This document shows, in pieces, positions 25,841-34,825 of a DNA stretch of 64,000 nt. The DNA is from Bacillus sp. P14.5. Its GTDB lineage: Bacteria > Bacillota > Bacilli > Bacillales > Bacillaceae_B. Each line of letters starts with the position of its first letter. Within the stretch, counting starts at the first letter, position 1. The notes beneath the pieces are model-generated. The model did no database searches. It was given only the letters and a program-made list of their open reading frames with translations, and was not told the DNA's origin. Location of the stretch: the NCBI RefSeq assembly GCF_003316765.1, contig NZ_NIJF01000089.1:1-64000 (forward strand), written 5' to 3'. The translations under genes and the position numbers were made by a program.

Positions 25841-26137
25841 CTGAGCCAGGCTCAAAAAGGGAGATCTGAGCCAGGCTCAAAAAGGAATATTTGAGCCAGG
25901 CTCAAAAGGAGTAATCTGAGCCAGGCTCAAAAGGGGTAATCTGAGCCAGGCTACAAAAAGGGAGATCTGAGCCAGGCTCAAAAGGGGTAATCTGAGCCTG
26001 GCTAAAAAGGGAGATCTGAGCCAGGCTCAAAAAGGGAAATCTGAGCCAGGTACAAAAGGAGTAATCTGAGCCTGGCTAAAAAGGGAGATCTGAGCCAGGC
26101 TCAAAAAGGGAGATCTGAGCCAGGCTCAAAAAGAGAA
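25841..26137. repeat. 25-bp palindromic tandem repeat, 12 units
   Basis: Twelve copies of CTGAGCCAGGCTC (or TGAGCCTGGCTA) start near 25841, 25866, 25891, 25916, 25941, 25967, 25992, 26016, 26041, 26066, 26090 and 26115, period 24-26. Each has the palindrome GAGCC-a-GGCTC, separated by AAAAGGGAGAT-like spacers. The array lies between convergent cls and the amidohydrolase gene; the latter's TGA stop is inside the last unit. The core resembles the cls terminator stem, suggesting that it arose by amplification of that sequence. Confidence 0.92.
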
Positions 26138-27759
26138 ATCAGGCTTACTCTGTTCATACACCACCCTGCCGTCCATCATAGTCATCAGAACCTTACACTC
26201 TTTGATTTCCTCAGGATCACACTCAAAAAGGTTCCGGTCCAGTATTATGATGTCTGCCTTTTTTCCTGCTTGGAGAGTTCCCAGGTCTTTTTCCCGGAAA
26301 TTGCCGTAAGCGGGTGAACTGGTAAAATGGGTAAGTGCTTTGGCGAGACTGATTTTATGCTGCGGGTTCCATCCATCGGAAGGTGTGCCGTCTTCGTGTT
26401 TCCTTGTGACAGCCCTATATATTCCCAGCATCGGGTTCAGCTCAACAATCGGGTAATCACTGCCGAAAACAAGCTGGGCACCGCTTTTTTCCAACTCGCC
26501 GATCGGCCAGGTGTAGGGCAGTCTCTCTGGCCCGAGCCGATCTATATATTCATGTGACTCCATGGAGCTTGAAGATAAGTGCTCAGGCTGCATGGAAGGA
26601 AGTACGCCGAGTTCGGAAAACCTTGGTATATCATCAGGATGGATGACTTCGATATGTTCAATTGTATGCCTGGAGTCCCGCGGCCCATTGATTTCTATTG
26701 CATTCTGAAAAGCATCCAGCCCCAGTCTGACCGCTGCATCCCCGCATGCGTGAAGTCTGACTCGGTACCCTTTTTTATCCGCTTCTTCAATCCATTTAAA
26801 ATAGGTTTCTTTTGAATAAATCGTCCCGCCGTTTACTGAGGGGCGGTCAGAGTAAGGTTCCAATAGATAGCCTGTATAGGTTAAGGGGACTCCATCAATA
26901 AATTGTTTGAGCCCGGAGAATTGAAGCTTATCTGAGTCGAATTTTTCATAATAGGAAAGGCCCTTGAACTCTCCATCAAGAGGGGCGAGGAAGTGAATGC
27001 GTACCGTAAGCTTTCCTTCTTCTTCAAATCTTCGGTACTCTTCAAGATCTCCTAATGTGAATCCCGGCAGCGGAAGCATGTCCGCAATCGATGTAATCCC
27101 GAGTTTTCCTGCTTTTTCTAAAAACGATTCCATCAGTCTTGTCTTCTTATCAGAAGGAATTTCGAATGCTCCCAACGCTAAACCGACAGCTGTTTCATAT
27201 AGAAACCCGGTTGGTTTGCCATTAAGGTCCTTTTCAATCACTCCAAAGGGAGGTTCGGGGGTCGTTTCATCGATTCCGAGGATTTCCAGTGCCTTAGTGT
27301 TCAGCCAGGCGCTATGAGCTTCTTCATTCAAAAGAAAGACAGGGCGGTCCTTTATTCGCTGATCGAGTGAATGGCGGGAAGGGAGCTTTTGCCCTGCCCA
27401 TCTGACATGATGCCAGCCGAAGCCAAGCACCCAGGGGTCGCCTGGATGTTCTTCGGCATACTTTGCCATTCTGTCGGCAGCTTCTTCTTCACTTCCGCAG
27501 AAGGTGAGTGATGCGTACTCCTGAAACATCGCTCCGAGCCACAAATGTACATGGAAGTCATGAAAACCGGGAGAGACAAGTTTGCCGTTTGCCTGGATTT
27601 TTTTGTATGAGAACCTCTATATTGCTGCATTTCCTCTTCAGTTCCAATTCCCAGGATTCTGTCGTCCTTAATCGCGACGGCTCCATCGATCAGTCCATCT
27701 CTGTCTGCCGTGAATATCGAATCACTTTTAATAATGATATCTGCCCATTGTTTATTCAA
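26126..27759 (-). pseudogene. YtcJ-like metal-dependent amidohydrolase, one-base frameshift near the N-terminus
   Basis: Amidohydrolase family 3 (about 544 residues when joined). The N-terminal part (TTG 27759 after AAGGAGAAATGTATT) reads WADIIIKSDSIFTADRD to EEEMQQYRGSHTK. Near 27607 the A7 run in ACAAAAAAATCC needs one more base to continue as IQANGKLVSPGFHDFHVHLW, carrying the HxH metal motif. The remainder has AHSAWLN, the later metal-site His in RLHACGDAAVR and HTIEHIEV, and the Asp in LVFGSDYPI. All catalytic segments are intact, so the break may be an undercall. Substrate unknown; YtcJ-type proteins are poorly characterised. The stop codon lies inside the adjacent tandem array. Confidence 0.8.
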
Positions 27760-28103
27760 AATACATTTCTCCTTATAGTTGAATAGTGAGAAAATTATGG
27801 AAAACACTTACGAACCATGTTACTATAAACTCGATACTATTTGAATAGAAAGGAATTCTGTTTTATGCCAATAACAACTTTGTAATGGAAAACTTTAAGC
27901 GGATAGAAGGTTGAGGAAAAAAATGAACCTGTTTTTTCACCTAATACCAGTCTGTCCATTTATCCCATTACAAAGGAACGGAACAGCCTTCAGTATGTTT
28001 AGTGAGGTTCTCCTGGTGGGGAAGCTTTTTTTGTTTCACCGGACCCGCTGACATGCCAGAAATTCAAATAGTGCTTCGTTCCTTTACTTCGAGGTGAAGG
28101 AAT
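27760..28103. other. 344-bp intergenic gap, no supported gene
   Basis: Divergent promoter space between the amidohydrolase gene and the S4-domain gene. It holds a weak hairpin before a T7 run near 28020-28035. A short ORF from the ATG near 27923 lacks any recognisable feature and I do not call it. Confidence 0.5.
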
Positions 28104-28613
28104 ATGAAAACAGTCTGCTTGAAGTGGCAGCTTATAGATGCAGAAAGTGAATTATTCATAGAAAGACATTGTTCCAATTGCGGGCGTACCGTCCGGTTTC
28201 AAGACACACTGGTAAGAAGGCATAATGCCAATGGGAAAAATATATTTCGTTTTGCCATATATAAATGTGAGAAAAACCACACATGGAACCGGAAGCTGGA
28301 GACATATAAAAGCTTCAGCAGTCATGTGAGGCTGTATAAGGAATTGCCTGATAGACAAGATGAAGTAAAGCAAGTTGACATAGATAAGTTCATATCAAAA
28401 GGACATTCCAGGGTGCTGATCGACATTGAAGACGTCCATGGTGTGTTCAGGCTTGATAAACTTCTCAGCGACCGGATTTCGTTGTTGAGCCGCACCCGGT
28501 CAGCAGAATTGATCAGGGAAGGATCCATCCTGGTGAATGATGGTATCGTTAAAAGAAGCAGAAGATTGAATAGCGGAGATAAGATTACAATACTATTAGA
28601 GGAAATGTTCTAA
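28104..28613 (+). CDS. S4-domain RNA-binding protein with DUF1062-like zinc finger
   Basis: 169 residues. The N-terminal half has a possible zinc site, CSNCGRTVRF (about residues 23-32) with a later Cys/His pair in YKCEKNHTW, as in DUF1062 proteins. The C-terminal half is an S4-like fold (FRLDKLLSDRISLLSRTRSAELIREGSILVN..., about residues 113-165) ending in the typical SGDKITI strand. Suggested role: binding of structured RNA or ribosomal components. ATG 28104 follows TTCGAGGTGAAGGAAT. Followed after 13 bp by a GNAT gene, so likely co-transcribed. Confidence 0.7.
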   Translation: MKTVCLKWQLIDAESELFIERHCSNCGRTVRFQDTLVRRHNANGKNIFRFAIYKCEKNHTWNRKLETYKSFSSHVRLYKELPDRQDEVKQVDIDKFISKGHSRVLIDIEDVHGVFRLDKLLSDRISLLSRTRSAELIREGSILVNDGIVKRSRRLNSGDKITILLEEMF

Positions 28614-28626
28614 AGGGGGATATGGA

Positions 28627-29076
28627 ATGGAAGTGATAAAAGCGGAAATCGAGCATCTGGACTTAGTTACAGAAGTGTTTAATCAGTATCGGGTTTTCTA
28701 TAATCAGCAAAATGATATAGAGAGCTGCAGGGAATTTTTAAGAGACCGTATGGAAAGGGATGAGTCTGTCATTTTTCTAGCAGTTGAAGAACAGGGGGAG
28801 AGGATGGAGCCGCTGGGATTTACCCAGATATATCCGATTTTTTCATCAGTATCCTTGAAAACCCATTGGCTGTTGAATGACTTGTTTGTCGCTGAAAAAG
28901 CAAGGCGGAGAGGAATTGGCGAAGAACTGCTCCATCATGCTAAACTGCTTGCCCAATCCACAGGTGCCAAGGGAGTAACTTTGGAAACCGCACATGACAA
29001 TTACAACGCACAAAAACTTTATGAAAAGTTTGGATTCGTGAAGCATTCCGAGTTTCATTATACCTATAGTCTCTAA
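28627..29076 (+). CDS. GNAT-family N-acetyltransferase
   Basis: 149 residues covering one Gcn5-related fold. The acetyl-CoA pyrophosphate loop is KARRRGIGEELL (about residues 92-103, RxxGxG/A type), followed by the LETAHDNYNAQKLYEKFGF motif B region near the C-terminus. ATG 28627 follows AAAGGGGGATATGGA. Acceptor substrate cannot be predicted. It is 13 bp behind the S4-domain gene. Confidence 0.87.
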   Translation: MEVIKAEIEHLDLVTEVFNQYRVFYNQQNDIESCREFLRDRMERDESVIFLAVEEQGERMEPLGFTQIYPIFSSVSLKTHWLLNDLFVAEKARRRGIGEELLHHAKLLAQSTGAKGVTLETAHDNYNAQKLYEKFGFVKHSEFHYTYSL

Positions 29077-29274
29077 TTTTTCTGATTGGTTTGGGAATTG
29101 TTAGTTGATGAATGGCTTTAGAGACTACCAATCAGCTCAAAACAGTGACAAGGATATCTCTAGCAATGAGCATCAATGTTTGAAAATCAGGAAAGAGTCA
29201 TAAGCTCTCCAGGGGCTCAACAAACTACCCAATAACCTAAAGGTTCAAGGTGAGCCGGAAAAGTGTAAGCTAAT

Positions 29275-29313
29275 AAAAAAGCAGCGCTGACTGTAATTCT
29301 AGCGCTGCTTTTT
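29275..29313. terminator. Bidirectional terminator between the GNAT gene and yfmM
   Basis: AAAAAAGCAGCGCT / AGCGCTGCTTTTT with a 12-nt loop; A- and T-runs on both sides serve both convergent genes. Confidence 0.88.
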
Positions 29314-29341
29314 CTGTGTAGATATTTTCGGTTCCGATAAA

Positions 29342-30898
29342 TTAAAATACCTTTGTCGTCCATGATTCGCAATTCCACATATCAGTCGCAATGTCCTGAT
29401 AAAATTCAGGTTCATGAGAGATGAGGAGGATGCTGCCTTTGTATTCCTGCAGGGCTCTTTTGAGTTCGGCTTTGGCCTCGACATCGAGATGGTTTGTCGG
29501 CTCATCAAAGACGAGGATATTGGTTTCTCTGTTGATCAGCTTGCACAGTCTGACTTTCGCTTTTTCGCCGCCGCTCAGCACTTCGACTTTGCTTTCGATG
29601 TGCTTCGTCATCAAGCCGCATTTAGCCAGGGCAGCCCTGACTTCGTATTGAGTGAAGGATGGGAACTCGCTCCAGACTTCTTCGATGCAGGTGTTGTAGT
29701 TGGCTTTTTTGATTTCCTGTTCGAAGTAGCCAATGTGAAGGTGTTCTCCTAACTCTACTTCGCCGGATACAGGTTTGATTTCACCAAGGATGCTCCTGAG
29801 CAATGTGGTTTTCCCGATTCCGTTGGCTCCGTAAAGAGCAATCTTCTGTCCTCTCTCCATTCGGAGGTTCAGAGGCTTGGACAGTGGTTCATCGTATCCA
29901 ATTACAAGATTCTTTGTTTCAAATATCAATTTGCCTGAAGTTCTGGCAGGCTTGAAGTGAAATTCGGGTTTAGGCCTTTCGCCTGCAAGTTCGATGATGT
30001 CCATCTTATCCAGTTTCTTTTGGCGGGACATGGCCATGTTCCGTGTTGACACTCTGGCTTTGTTCCGGGCAACAAAGTCCTTCAGTTCAGATATTTCCTG
30101 CTGCTGTTTTTTATAAGCAGACTGCAGCTGCTGGCGTTTCATTTCATAAACCTTTTGAAAATCATCGTAATCACCTGCATAACGGTTAAGCTCCTGGTTT
30201 TCCATGTGATAGATGAGATTGATGACACTGTTCAGAAACGGAATATCATGGGAAATGAGGATGAATGCATTCTCATATTCCTGCAGATATCTCTTCAGCC
30301 AGACAATGTGCTGTTCATCAAGGTAGTTGGTAGGCTCATCAAGCAGCAGGATATCAGGCTTTTCCAACAGTAGTTTTGCAAGGAGTACCTTAGTTCTTTG
30401 TCCTCCGCTCAAATCCTGTACTTCCCGCTCAAGGCCGATTTCATCAAGGCCAAGGCCGCGGGCAATCTCTTCGACTTTTGCATCTATAATGTAAAAATCA
30501 TTGTTTGTAAGTGCGTCTTGAAGTGTACCGGTTTCTTCGAGCAGCTTTTCAAGTTCTTCCGGGGAGACCTCTCCCATTTTGGCAAATAGTTCATTCATTT
30601 CTGTTTCCATATCGAATAGATATTGAAAAGCGGTCTTCAGCACATCTCTGATCGTCATGCCTTTTTCAAGGGAGGTATGCTGATCGAGATACCCGACTCG
30701 GACCCGTTTTGCCCATTGTACTTTTCCTTCATCCGGCTCGAGTTTGCGGGTGATGATATTCATGAAGGTGGATTTTCCTTCTCCATTGGCGCCGATAAGA
30801 CCAATGTGTTCACCTTTTAGCAGACGGAAGGATACGTCATTGAAAATGGCTCTGTCACCGAAGCCATGGCTTAAATTATTTACTGTTAATATACTCAT
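29342..30898 (-). CDS. yfmM: ABC-F family ATPase YfmM
   Basis: 518 residues, two ABC domains without membrane segments. First domain: Walker A GANGEGKST (near 36), signature LSGGQRTKV, Walker B ILLLDEPTNYLD. Second: GANGIGKTT, LSGGEKAKV, ILVFDEPTNHLD. The inter-domain P-site linker (residues ~230-300) is rich in Lys/Arg/Gln. Length and sequence agree with my recollection of B. subtilis YfmM. ABC-F proteins act on the ribosome (translation rescue or antibiotic protection). The start follows AGAAAAGGTGCTTTCAA. Monocistronic. Confidence 0.9.
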   Translation of the reverse strand: MSILTVNNLSHGFGDRAIFNDVSFRLLKGEHIGLIGANGEGKSTFMNIITRKLEPDEGKVQWAKRVRVGYLDQHTSLEKGMTIRDVLKTAFQYLFDMETEMNELFAKMGEVSPEELEKLLEETGTLQDALTNNDFYIIDAKVEEIARGLGLDEIGLEREVQDLSGGQRTKVLLAKLLLEKPDILLLDEPTNYLDEQHIVWLKRYLQEYENAFILISHDIPFLNSVINLIYHMENQELNRYAGDYDDFQKVYEMKRQQLQSAYKKQQQEISELKDFVARNKARVSTRNMAMSRQKKLDKMDIIELAGERPKPEFHFKPARTSGKLIFETKNLVIGYDEPLSKPLNLRMERGQKIALYGANGIGKTTLLRSILGEIKPVSGEVELGEHLHIGYFEQEIKKANYNTCIEEVWSEFPSFTQYEVRAALAKCGLMTKHIESKVEVLSGGEKAKVRLCKLINRETNILVFDEPTNHLDVEAKAELKRALQEYKGSILLISHEPEFYQDIATDMWNCESWTTKVF

Positions 30899-31045
30899 TT
30901 GAAAGCACCTTTTCTATTGAAATGTTATTATCTCACTTCATTATAAAGGTGTTAAAAGCAGAAGGATAGTCCATGGAAAAAATTAATCGCAGCAAAACCG
31001 GAGCAGCACAGATTATGCTGCCGTAAAGCCCGGCATAACAAGATG

Positions 31046-31282
31046 TCAATTCAAGCTCCGGCGGTTGGAGTATTCTTCCTCTGAACCAAGCTCCCTGTTA
31101 AGGAGCAGCTCCATTTCAATGAGTTCTGTGCGGGTGACCACCGGGTCTTCCCGGGACCAATAGACGTTATAAACAAAGTAGTATCCCTTGATTTTACGGA
31201 AAAGGACTGTCGAATGGGGAAAGCTGTCAAAGCTTGCCTTGATGTTGAATCTTCTGGAATAACTCCACCTCGTTAGTTTCAA
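31046..31282 (-). CDS. Small hypothetical protein
   Basis: A 78-residue protein I do not recognise. The TTG start at 31282 is chosen because GAAGGGGAGGGG lies 5 bp upstream; the frame stays open a further 33 codons upstream without a better site. Basic N-terminus (KLTRWSYSRRFNIKA), central aromatic strand-like segment (KIKGYYFVYNVYWSRED), acidic helical tail (ELIEMELLLNRELGSEEE). No signal peptide or membrane helix. Divergent from the DUF2071 gene. Confidence 0.45.
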   Translation of the reverse strand: MKLTRWSYSRRFNIKASFDSFPHSTVLFRKIKGYYFVYNVYWSREDPVVTRTELIEMELLLNRELGSEEEYSNRRSLN

Positions 31283-31440
31283 GCTGTGCCCCTCCCCTTC
31301 AAATTGGTATAGTGTATATTCCCGGTAAAGATAAAGGGGCAAACGTTTCAGTATGCAGTTCTCAGTTAGTTTGAAAAGCAATAACTTGGAGTAAAGTAAC
31401 TAATAAGAGTCACTCTAAAGAACCAGAGGAGGAAGAAGGG

Positions 31441-32133
31441 ATGGATAAAGAAATGGCCGGCTGGATAATGACGCAAACTTGGGAACACGTGTTGTTCCTT
31501 CATTGGCAAGTGCCGGTGGAGGAATTGAAAGAAAAGCTGCCAGCACAGCTTGAACTTGATACTTATGAAGGAAACGCGTGGATCGGGATTATTCCATTCG
31601 CCATGAACCACATCAGGGGCCGCGGTCTCCCGGAGATCCCTTTTGCGAGAACCTTTCTTGAGTGCAATGTCAGGACCTACGTTACTTATAAAGGAGAACC
31701 GGGTGTGTATTTTTTTAGTCTGGATGCCAATCATGCCCCTGCAGTTGCCGGAGCACGGCGCTTCTTTTCACTTCCGTATTTTAACGCTGATATGAAGATG
31801 GAAGTCAGTAATGGAACAGTCAAGTACAGTACAAGAAGAATTCATACAGGAACGAACGGCGAGAGTTTGAAAATAGAGTATACTCACGGAGAAAGAATCC
31901 AGCCAGTTAAAGGTTCATTGACAGAGTGGCTGACTGAAAGATATTGCCTGTGGACTATAAAGGATAACGAAGTGTATAAAGGTGCTATCCATCATAAACC
32001 TTGGGAACTGTATGAAGCACAATCTATAATTGAGGAACAGTCTTTATGGCCGCAGCCAAAGGAAGAGGAGACAATAGTTCACCAATGCTATTCACCCAGC
32101 CTCACAGCCTATATCTGGCCATTATCGCTCTAA
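31441..32133 (+). CDS. yqjF: YqjF/DUF2071-family protein
   Basis: 230 residues, matching the length and pattern of B. subtilis YqjF: LHWQVPVEELKEKLPAQLELDTYEGNAWIG near the N-terminus, NVRTYVTYKGEPGVYFFSLDA, and WPLSL at the C-terminus. The DUF2071 fold resembles acetoacetate decarboxylase-like barrels, but no activity is established. ATG 31441 follows AGAGGAGGAAGAAGGG. Stand-alone gene. Confidence 0.8.
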   Translation: MDKEMAGWIMTQTWEHVLFLHWQVPVEELKEKLPAQLELDTYEGNAWIGIIPFAMNHIRGRGLPEIPFARTFLECNVRTYVTYKGEPGVYFFSLDANHAPAVAGARRFFSLPYFNADMKMEVSNGTVKYSTRRIHTGTNGESLKIEYTHGERIQPVKGSLTEWLTERYCLWTIKDNEVYKGAIHHKPWELYEAQSIIEEQSLWPQPKEEETIVHQCYSPSLTAYIWPLSL

Positions 32134-32547
32134 GTGACATTGTCAGGGGTCTCACAGCTTGATTTCTGGTTATTATCTACTAGTCTTATAGTAACGAATA
32201 TGGTTTGGCGGATACTTTATCAGGGTAAAGGGAGTATTGATAGCAGGTTAAAAATAATGAATAGTTCTTAGATCCGCAGATAATCACTCTGAAGCTTATA
32301 TTATGGTCATAAGAGCCGGCCGACAGGTTTTTTGCCTTACCCATGGTAAGTATATGTGGATGGGGGGCCTTTCTCATTTTCAGAAAGTAACCGGATAAGA
32401 TTTGAGACCTCAATTTCAGGTATGCTGGTACTGCCGCAAAGGTAATGTCTTGATTTCTTCAGGGAAAGCAGGCCGCTTGAAAAGCAGTCAACGTATTTGG
32501 GCTGATGATACAAAATAAACAATGCTTGAATAAAGTAGAATAGGGCG
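32134..32547. other. 414-bp intergenic region without a supported gene
   Basis: Short minus-strand ORFs here lack ribosome binding sites and recognisable sequence. A 6-bp inverted repeat (CTTACC-cat-GGTAAG, 32335-32349) is the only local structure I see. No known cyclic-di-GMP riboswitch motif is apparent although a GGDEF gene follows. Confidence 0.5.
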
Positions 32548-34131
32548 ATGGACATGAAGGAAACTATTTACATAAGAAATGCACTATTTGGACTGGGGGT
32601 TTTTGTTTTATTGTTTGGCGGGTGGATACTCACTATACAAGGGGAGATACGGACCCTGGGAGTAAGTGCAATGGCAGCGTCAGCCATTGTGTTCACATTG
32701 TTAATGCAGATTCTGGCACTCAGGGGAACTGAAGGGCTTCAGCGAAGGTTCATCGGGCTGCTCTTCCTGGCAACCATTATCTATGCAGCTGCTGAAGTAG
32801 TCTGGCTTTATGAAGAAACGGTGTCAGGCGGTCTCGATTCTGTGCCGATTTGGAGCAACGTCCTATACATATTGAACCTCCTGTTGATCATCGGGGCTTT
32901 TTCCTTATTGACGTTTGCCATAAAAAATCGATATCAGGTTGTCTATTTTGCCATAGATATTTTGATCATCTATTTTTCTATCACTGCTATTCTATGGGTT
33001 TATTGGTTTCACCCTTTATATGAAGAAGCTGGTGTCACGTATGGGCTTGGGATCACATCGTTTATTTACCCCGCTCTCGAACTGCTTTTGCTATTTGCCT
33101 TGTCAGCGACCATGTTTCTGAAAAAGTACTTTTTCCCAATGAAGGCCATGCTTTTACTCACCATTTCCATAGCCTTGTTCTTGATAAGTGACAGTATACA
33201 TTTATTTGCTTTATATTATGGAAGATTTGAGCCGGGCAGCCTCCTGGAAGTATTGTGGAGTTCGGCGATCATTCTGCAGGGGATAGCGGCGTTCGAATTG
33301 CTATTGAAAAAATCAACCTTCCGCAGGGGAGAAAACACCTTCAACTATAATGCAGGCTCGTACCCTTTGGCAAGAAGCGTTGTCAATATCGGAAGCATAC
33401 TCACCCTGTTCCTGATATTCAGCATGAGTCAGGATCTGACAGCGGGTGCAGGGCTGCTGATCATCATATTCCTTGTCTATTCCAGACAGCTTCTGGCAAG
33501 CTCCCAGTTGAATCAATTGACTATATCCTATCAAAATCTGGCCAGGGACCTTGAGACTCAAGTAGATAAACGGACGGAGGAGTTAAGCAGGAAGAATGCT
33601 GAACTTGAAAAGTCGTCCTCCAAACTGAAGTATATGGCTCTCCATGATCAGCTCACGGATATATGGAACCGGCGGGCATTGGAGGGGAGGCTGAAGACTT
33701 TGTTCGAACAGTCTCTCGAGGAGGAGGAGAAGGTTGAATTTGCTGTGATCTTCATTGATATCGATAGATTTAAAGAAATCAATGACAGGCTTGGCCACTC
33801 ATACGGTGACGAACTGCTGATTGAATTTACCCGGAGAGTGAAAAGGGAATTTCCTCCGGAGGCCTTTATTGCAAGGCAGTCAGGTGATGAGTTTGTGGTC
33901 ATTTTGGAAGGGACCAAGTCGAAGGAAGAGATTGAAATTCTCATCCAGAAGTTTTTTGAGGCCAACCAAAAAGGCTATTCGATTTATGGGGAAAAGGTAA
34001 ACATCACCTTCAGTCTTGGTGCATCATTCTTTCCGGATGACAGCAGGAATGCGAACGAACTTCTTCAGGCAGCCGATATGGCGATGTATGCAGCTAAGCA
34101 GCAAGGGAAAAATAATTACCAATTCCATTAA
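32548..34131 (+). CDS. Membrane diguanylate cyclase-like (GGDEF) protein
   Basis: 527 residues. About nine hydrophobic segments fill residues 10-320, resembling a 7TM-type sensory module; a coiled-coil linker (EKSSSKLK, near 350) leads to a GGDEF domain (about 365-525). The domain keeps LTDIWNRRALEGRL, FIDIDRFKEINDRLGHSYGDELL and the catalytic loop RQSGDEFVV. The loop is SGDEF, not GGDEF; single first-position changes are tolerated in some active cyclases, so activity is plausible but unproven. No EAL domain. Start ATG 32548 or 32554. Confidence 0.88.
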   Translation: MDMKETIYIRNALFGLGVFVLLFGGWILTIQGEIRTLGVSAMAASAIVFTLLMQILALRGTEGLQRRFIGLLFLATIIYAAAEVVWLYEETVSGGLDSVPIWSNVLYILNLLLIIGAFSLLTFAIKNRYQVVYFAIDILIIYFSITAILWVYWFHPLYEEAGVTYGLGITSFIYPALELLLLFALSATMFLKKYFFPMKAMLLLTISIALFLISDSIHLFALYYGRFEPGSLLEVLWSSAIILQGIAAFELLLKKSTFRRGENTFNYNAGSYPLARSVVNIGSILTLFLIFSMSQDLTAGAGLLIIIFLVYSRQLLASSQLNQLTISYQNLARDLETQVDKRTEELSRKNAELEKSSSKLKYMALHDQLTDIWNRRALEGRLKTLFEQSLEEEEKVEFAVIFIDIDRFKEINDRLGHSYGDELLIEFTRRVKREFPPEAFIARQSGDEFVVILEGTKSKEEIEILIQKFFEANQKGYSIYGEKVNITFSLGASFFPDDSRNANELLQAADMAMYAAKQQGKNNYQFH

Positions 34132-34224
34132 AGCACGGGTTTATGGCATTTTCCAAATGTTTAAGGTGCTTAATTCATTCATTTGGAATATAATGATGTT
34201 ATCGATCTTTAGGGAGTGTGAACG

Positions 34225-34563
34225 ATGAATAGAAAACTGATCTTGGCGGTTCTATTATCTTTTGCGTTCCTGACTAACAGTGTAGGAGTGCCCCATGTCC
34301 CGGTAAAAGCAGTTCATGAAGCCTCCATTATAGAACAGTTAGCTTATGAAAAATTGCTTCCTGGAGAAAATCCTGATCTTGGAAAAAGTGCCTTTTATCC
34401 TTTTGCCAGTTTCATAGCAGGAATTTTGACAGTGCTATGCCTGCTGTCCCACGGGAATTTCCGCACCACTGCCGGCTATAGAATCCGCCTGCTGCTGATA
34501 CCTGTTTTCTACGGGGCTAATTACGTAAAGCCTTTCTCATTGAATCATCAATTAGCAAATTGA
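34225..34563 (+). CDS. Hypothetical exported/membrane protein
   Basis: 112 residues, not recognised. An N-terminal signal-like segment (KLILAVLLSFAFLTNSVG) is followed by a soluble stretch (VHEASIIEQLAYEKLLPGE) and a second hydrophobic segment (FASFIAGILTVLCLLS), then a basic tail. ATG 34225 follows TTTAGGGAGTGTGAACG. A 37-residue membrane peptide gene follows after 19 bp and shares its terminator. Confidence 0.6.
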   Translation: MNRKLILAVLLSFAFLTNSVGVPHVPVKAVHEASIIEQLAYEKLLPGENPDLGKSAFYPFASFIAGILTVLCLLSHGNFRTTAGYRIRLLLIPVFYGANYVKPFSLNHQLAN

Positions 34564-34582
34564 TATTCAAGGAGGGAGAAAT

Positions 34583-34696
34583 ATGTGGATCAGATTTATC
34601 ATGATGGGAGTCTTTTCGTTTACCGCGCTTACACTTCTATCTTATCAAGCGATTGAAATCTACCATGCGTTAATTGACTTTTATCAACAAAAATAA
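34583..34696 (+). CDS. Small membrane peptide, 37 residues
   Basis: Short ORF starting MWIRFIMMGVFSF and ending IDFYQQK, mostly one hydrophobic helix. The ribosome binding site GGAGGGAGAAAT sits at ideal distance, and a terminator follows 10 bp after the stop. Co-transcribed with the preceding gene. Family unknown. Confidence 0.6.
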   Translation: MWIRFIMMGVFSFTALTLLSYQAIEIYHALIDFYQQK

Positions 34697-34706
34697 TACT
34701 GTTTCT

Positions 34707-34745
34707 AAGAGTGTAAAGACTCAGTCTGTCTTTGCACTCTTTTTA
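34707..34745 (+). terminator. Terminator of the small membrane protein pair
   Basis: AAGAGTGTAAAGAC / GTCTTTGCACTCTT with one mismatch, followed by a T-run. Confidence 0.85.
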
Positions 34746-34825
34746 TCTTTTATTAAATTTCTTCTTAACCAGGTGCATATATACTTAAATTGCAAATCAA
34801 TAAAATCAAGCTGGGTGACTAAAAA

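Noticed and set aside
27923-28050. Short ORF starting MNLFFHLIPVC
   Set aside because: A purine-rich stretch precedes it, but the peptide shows no family features and it ends at a weak hairpin; not supportable.
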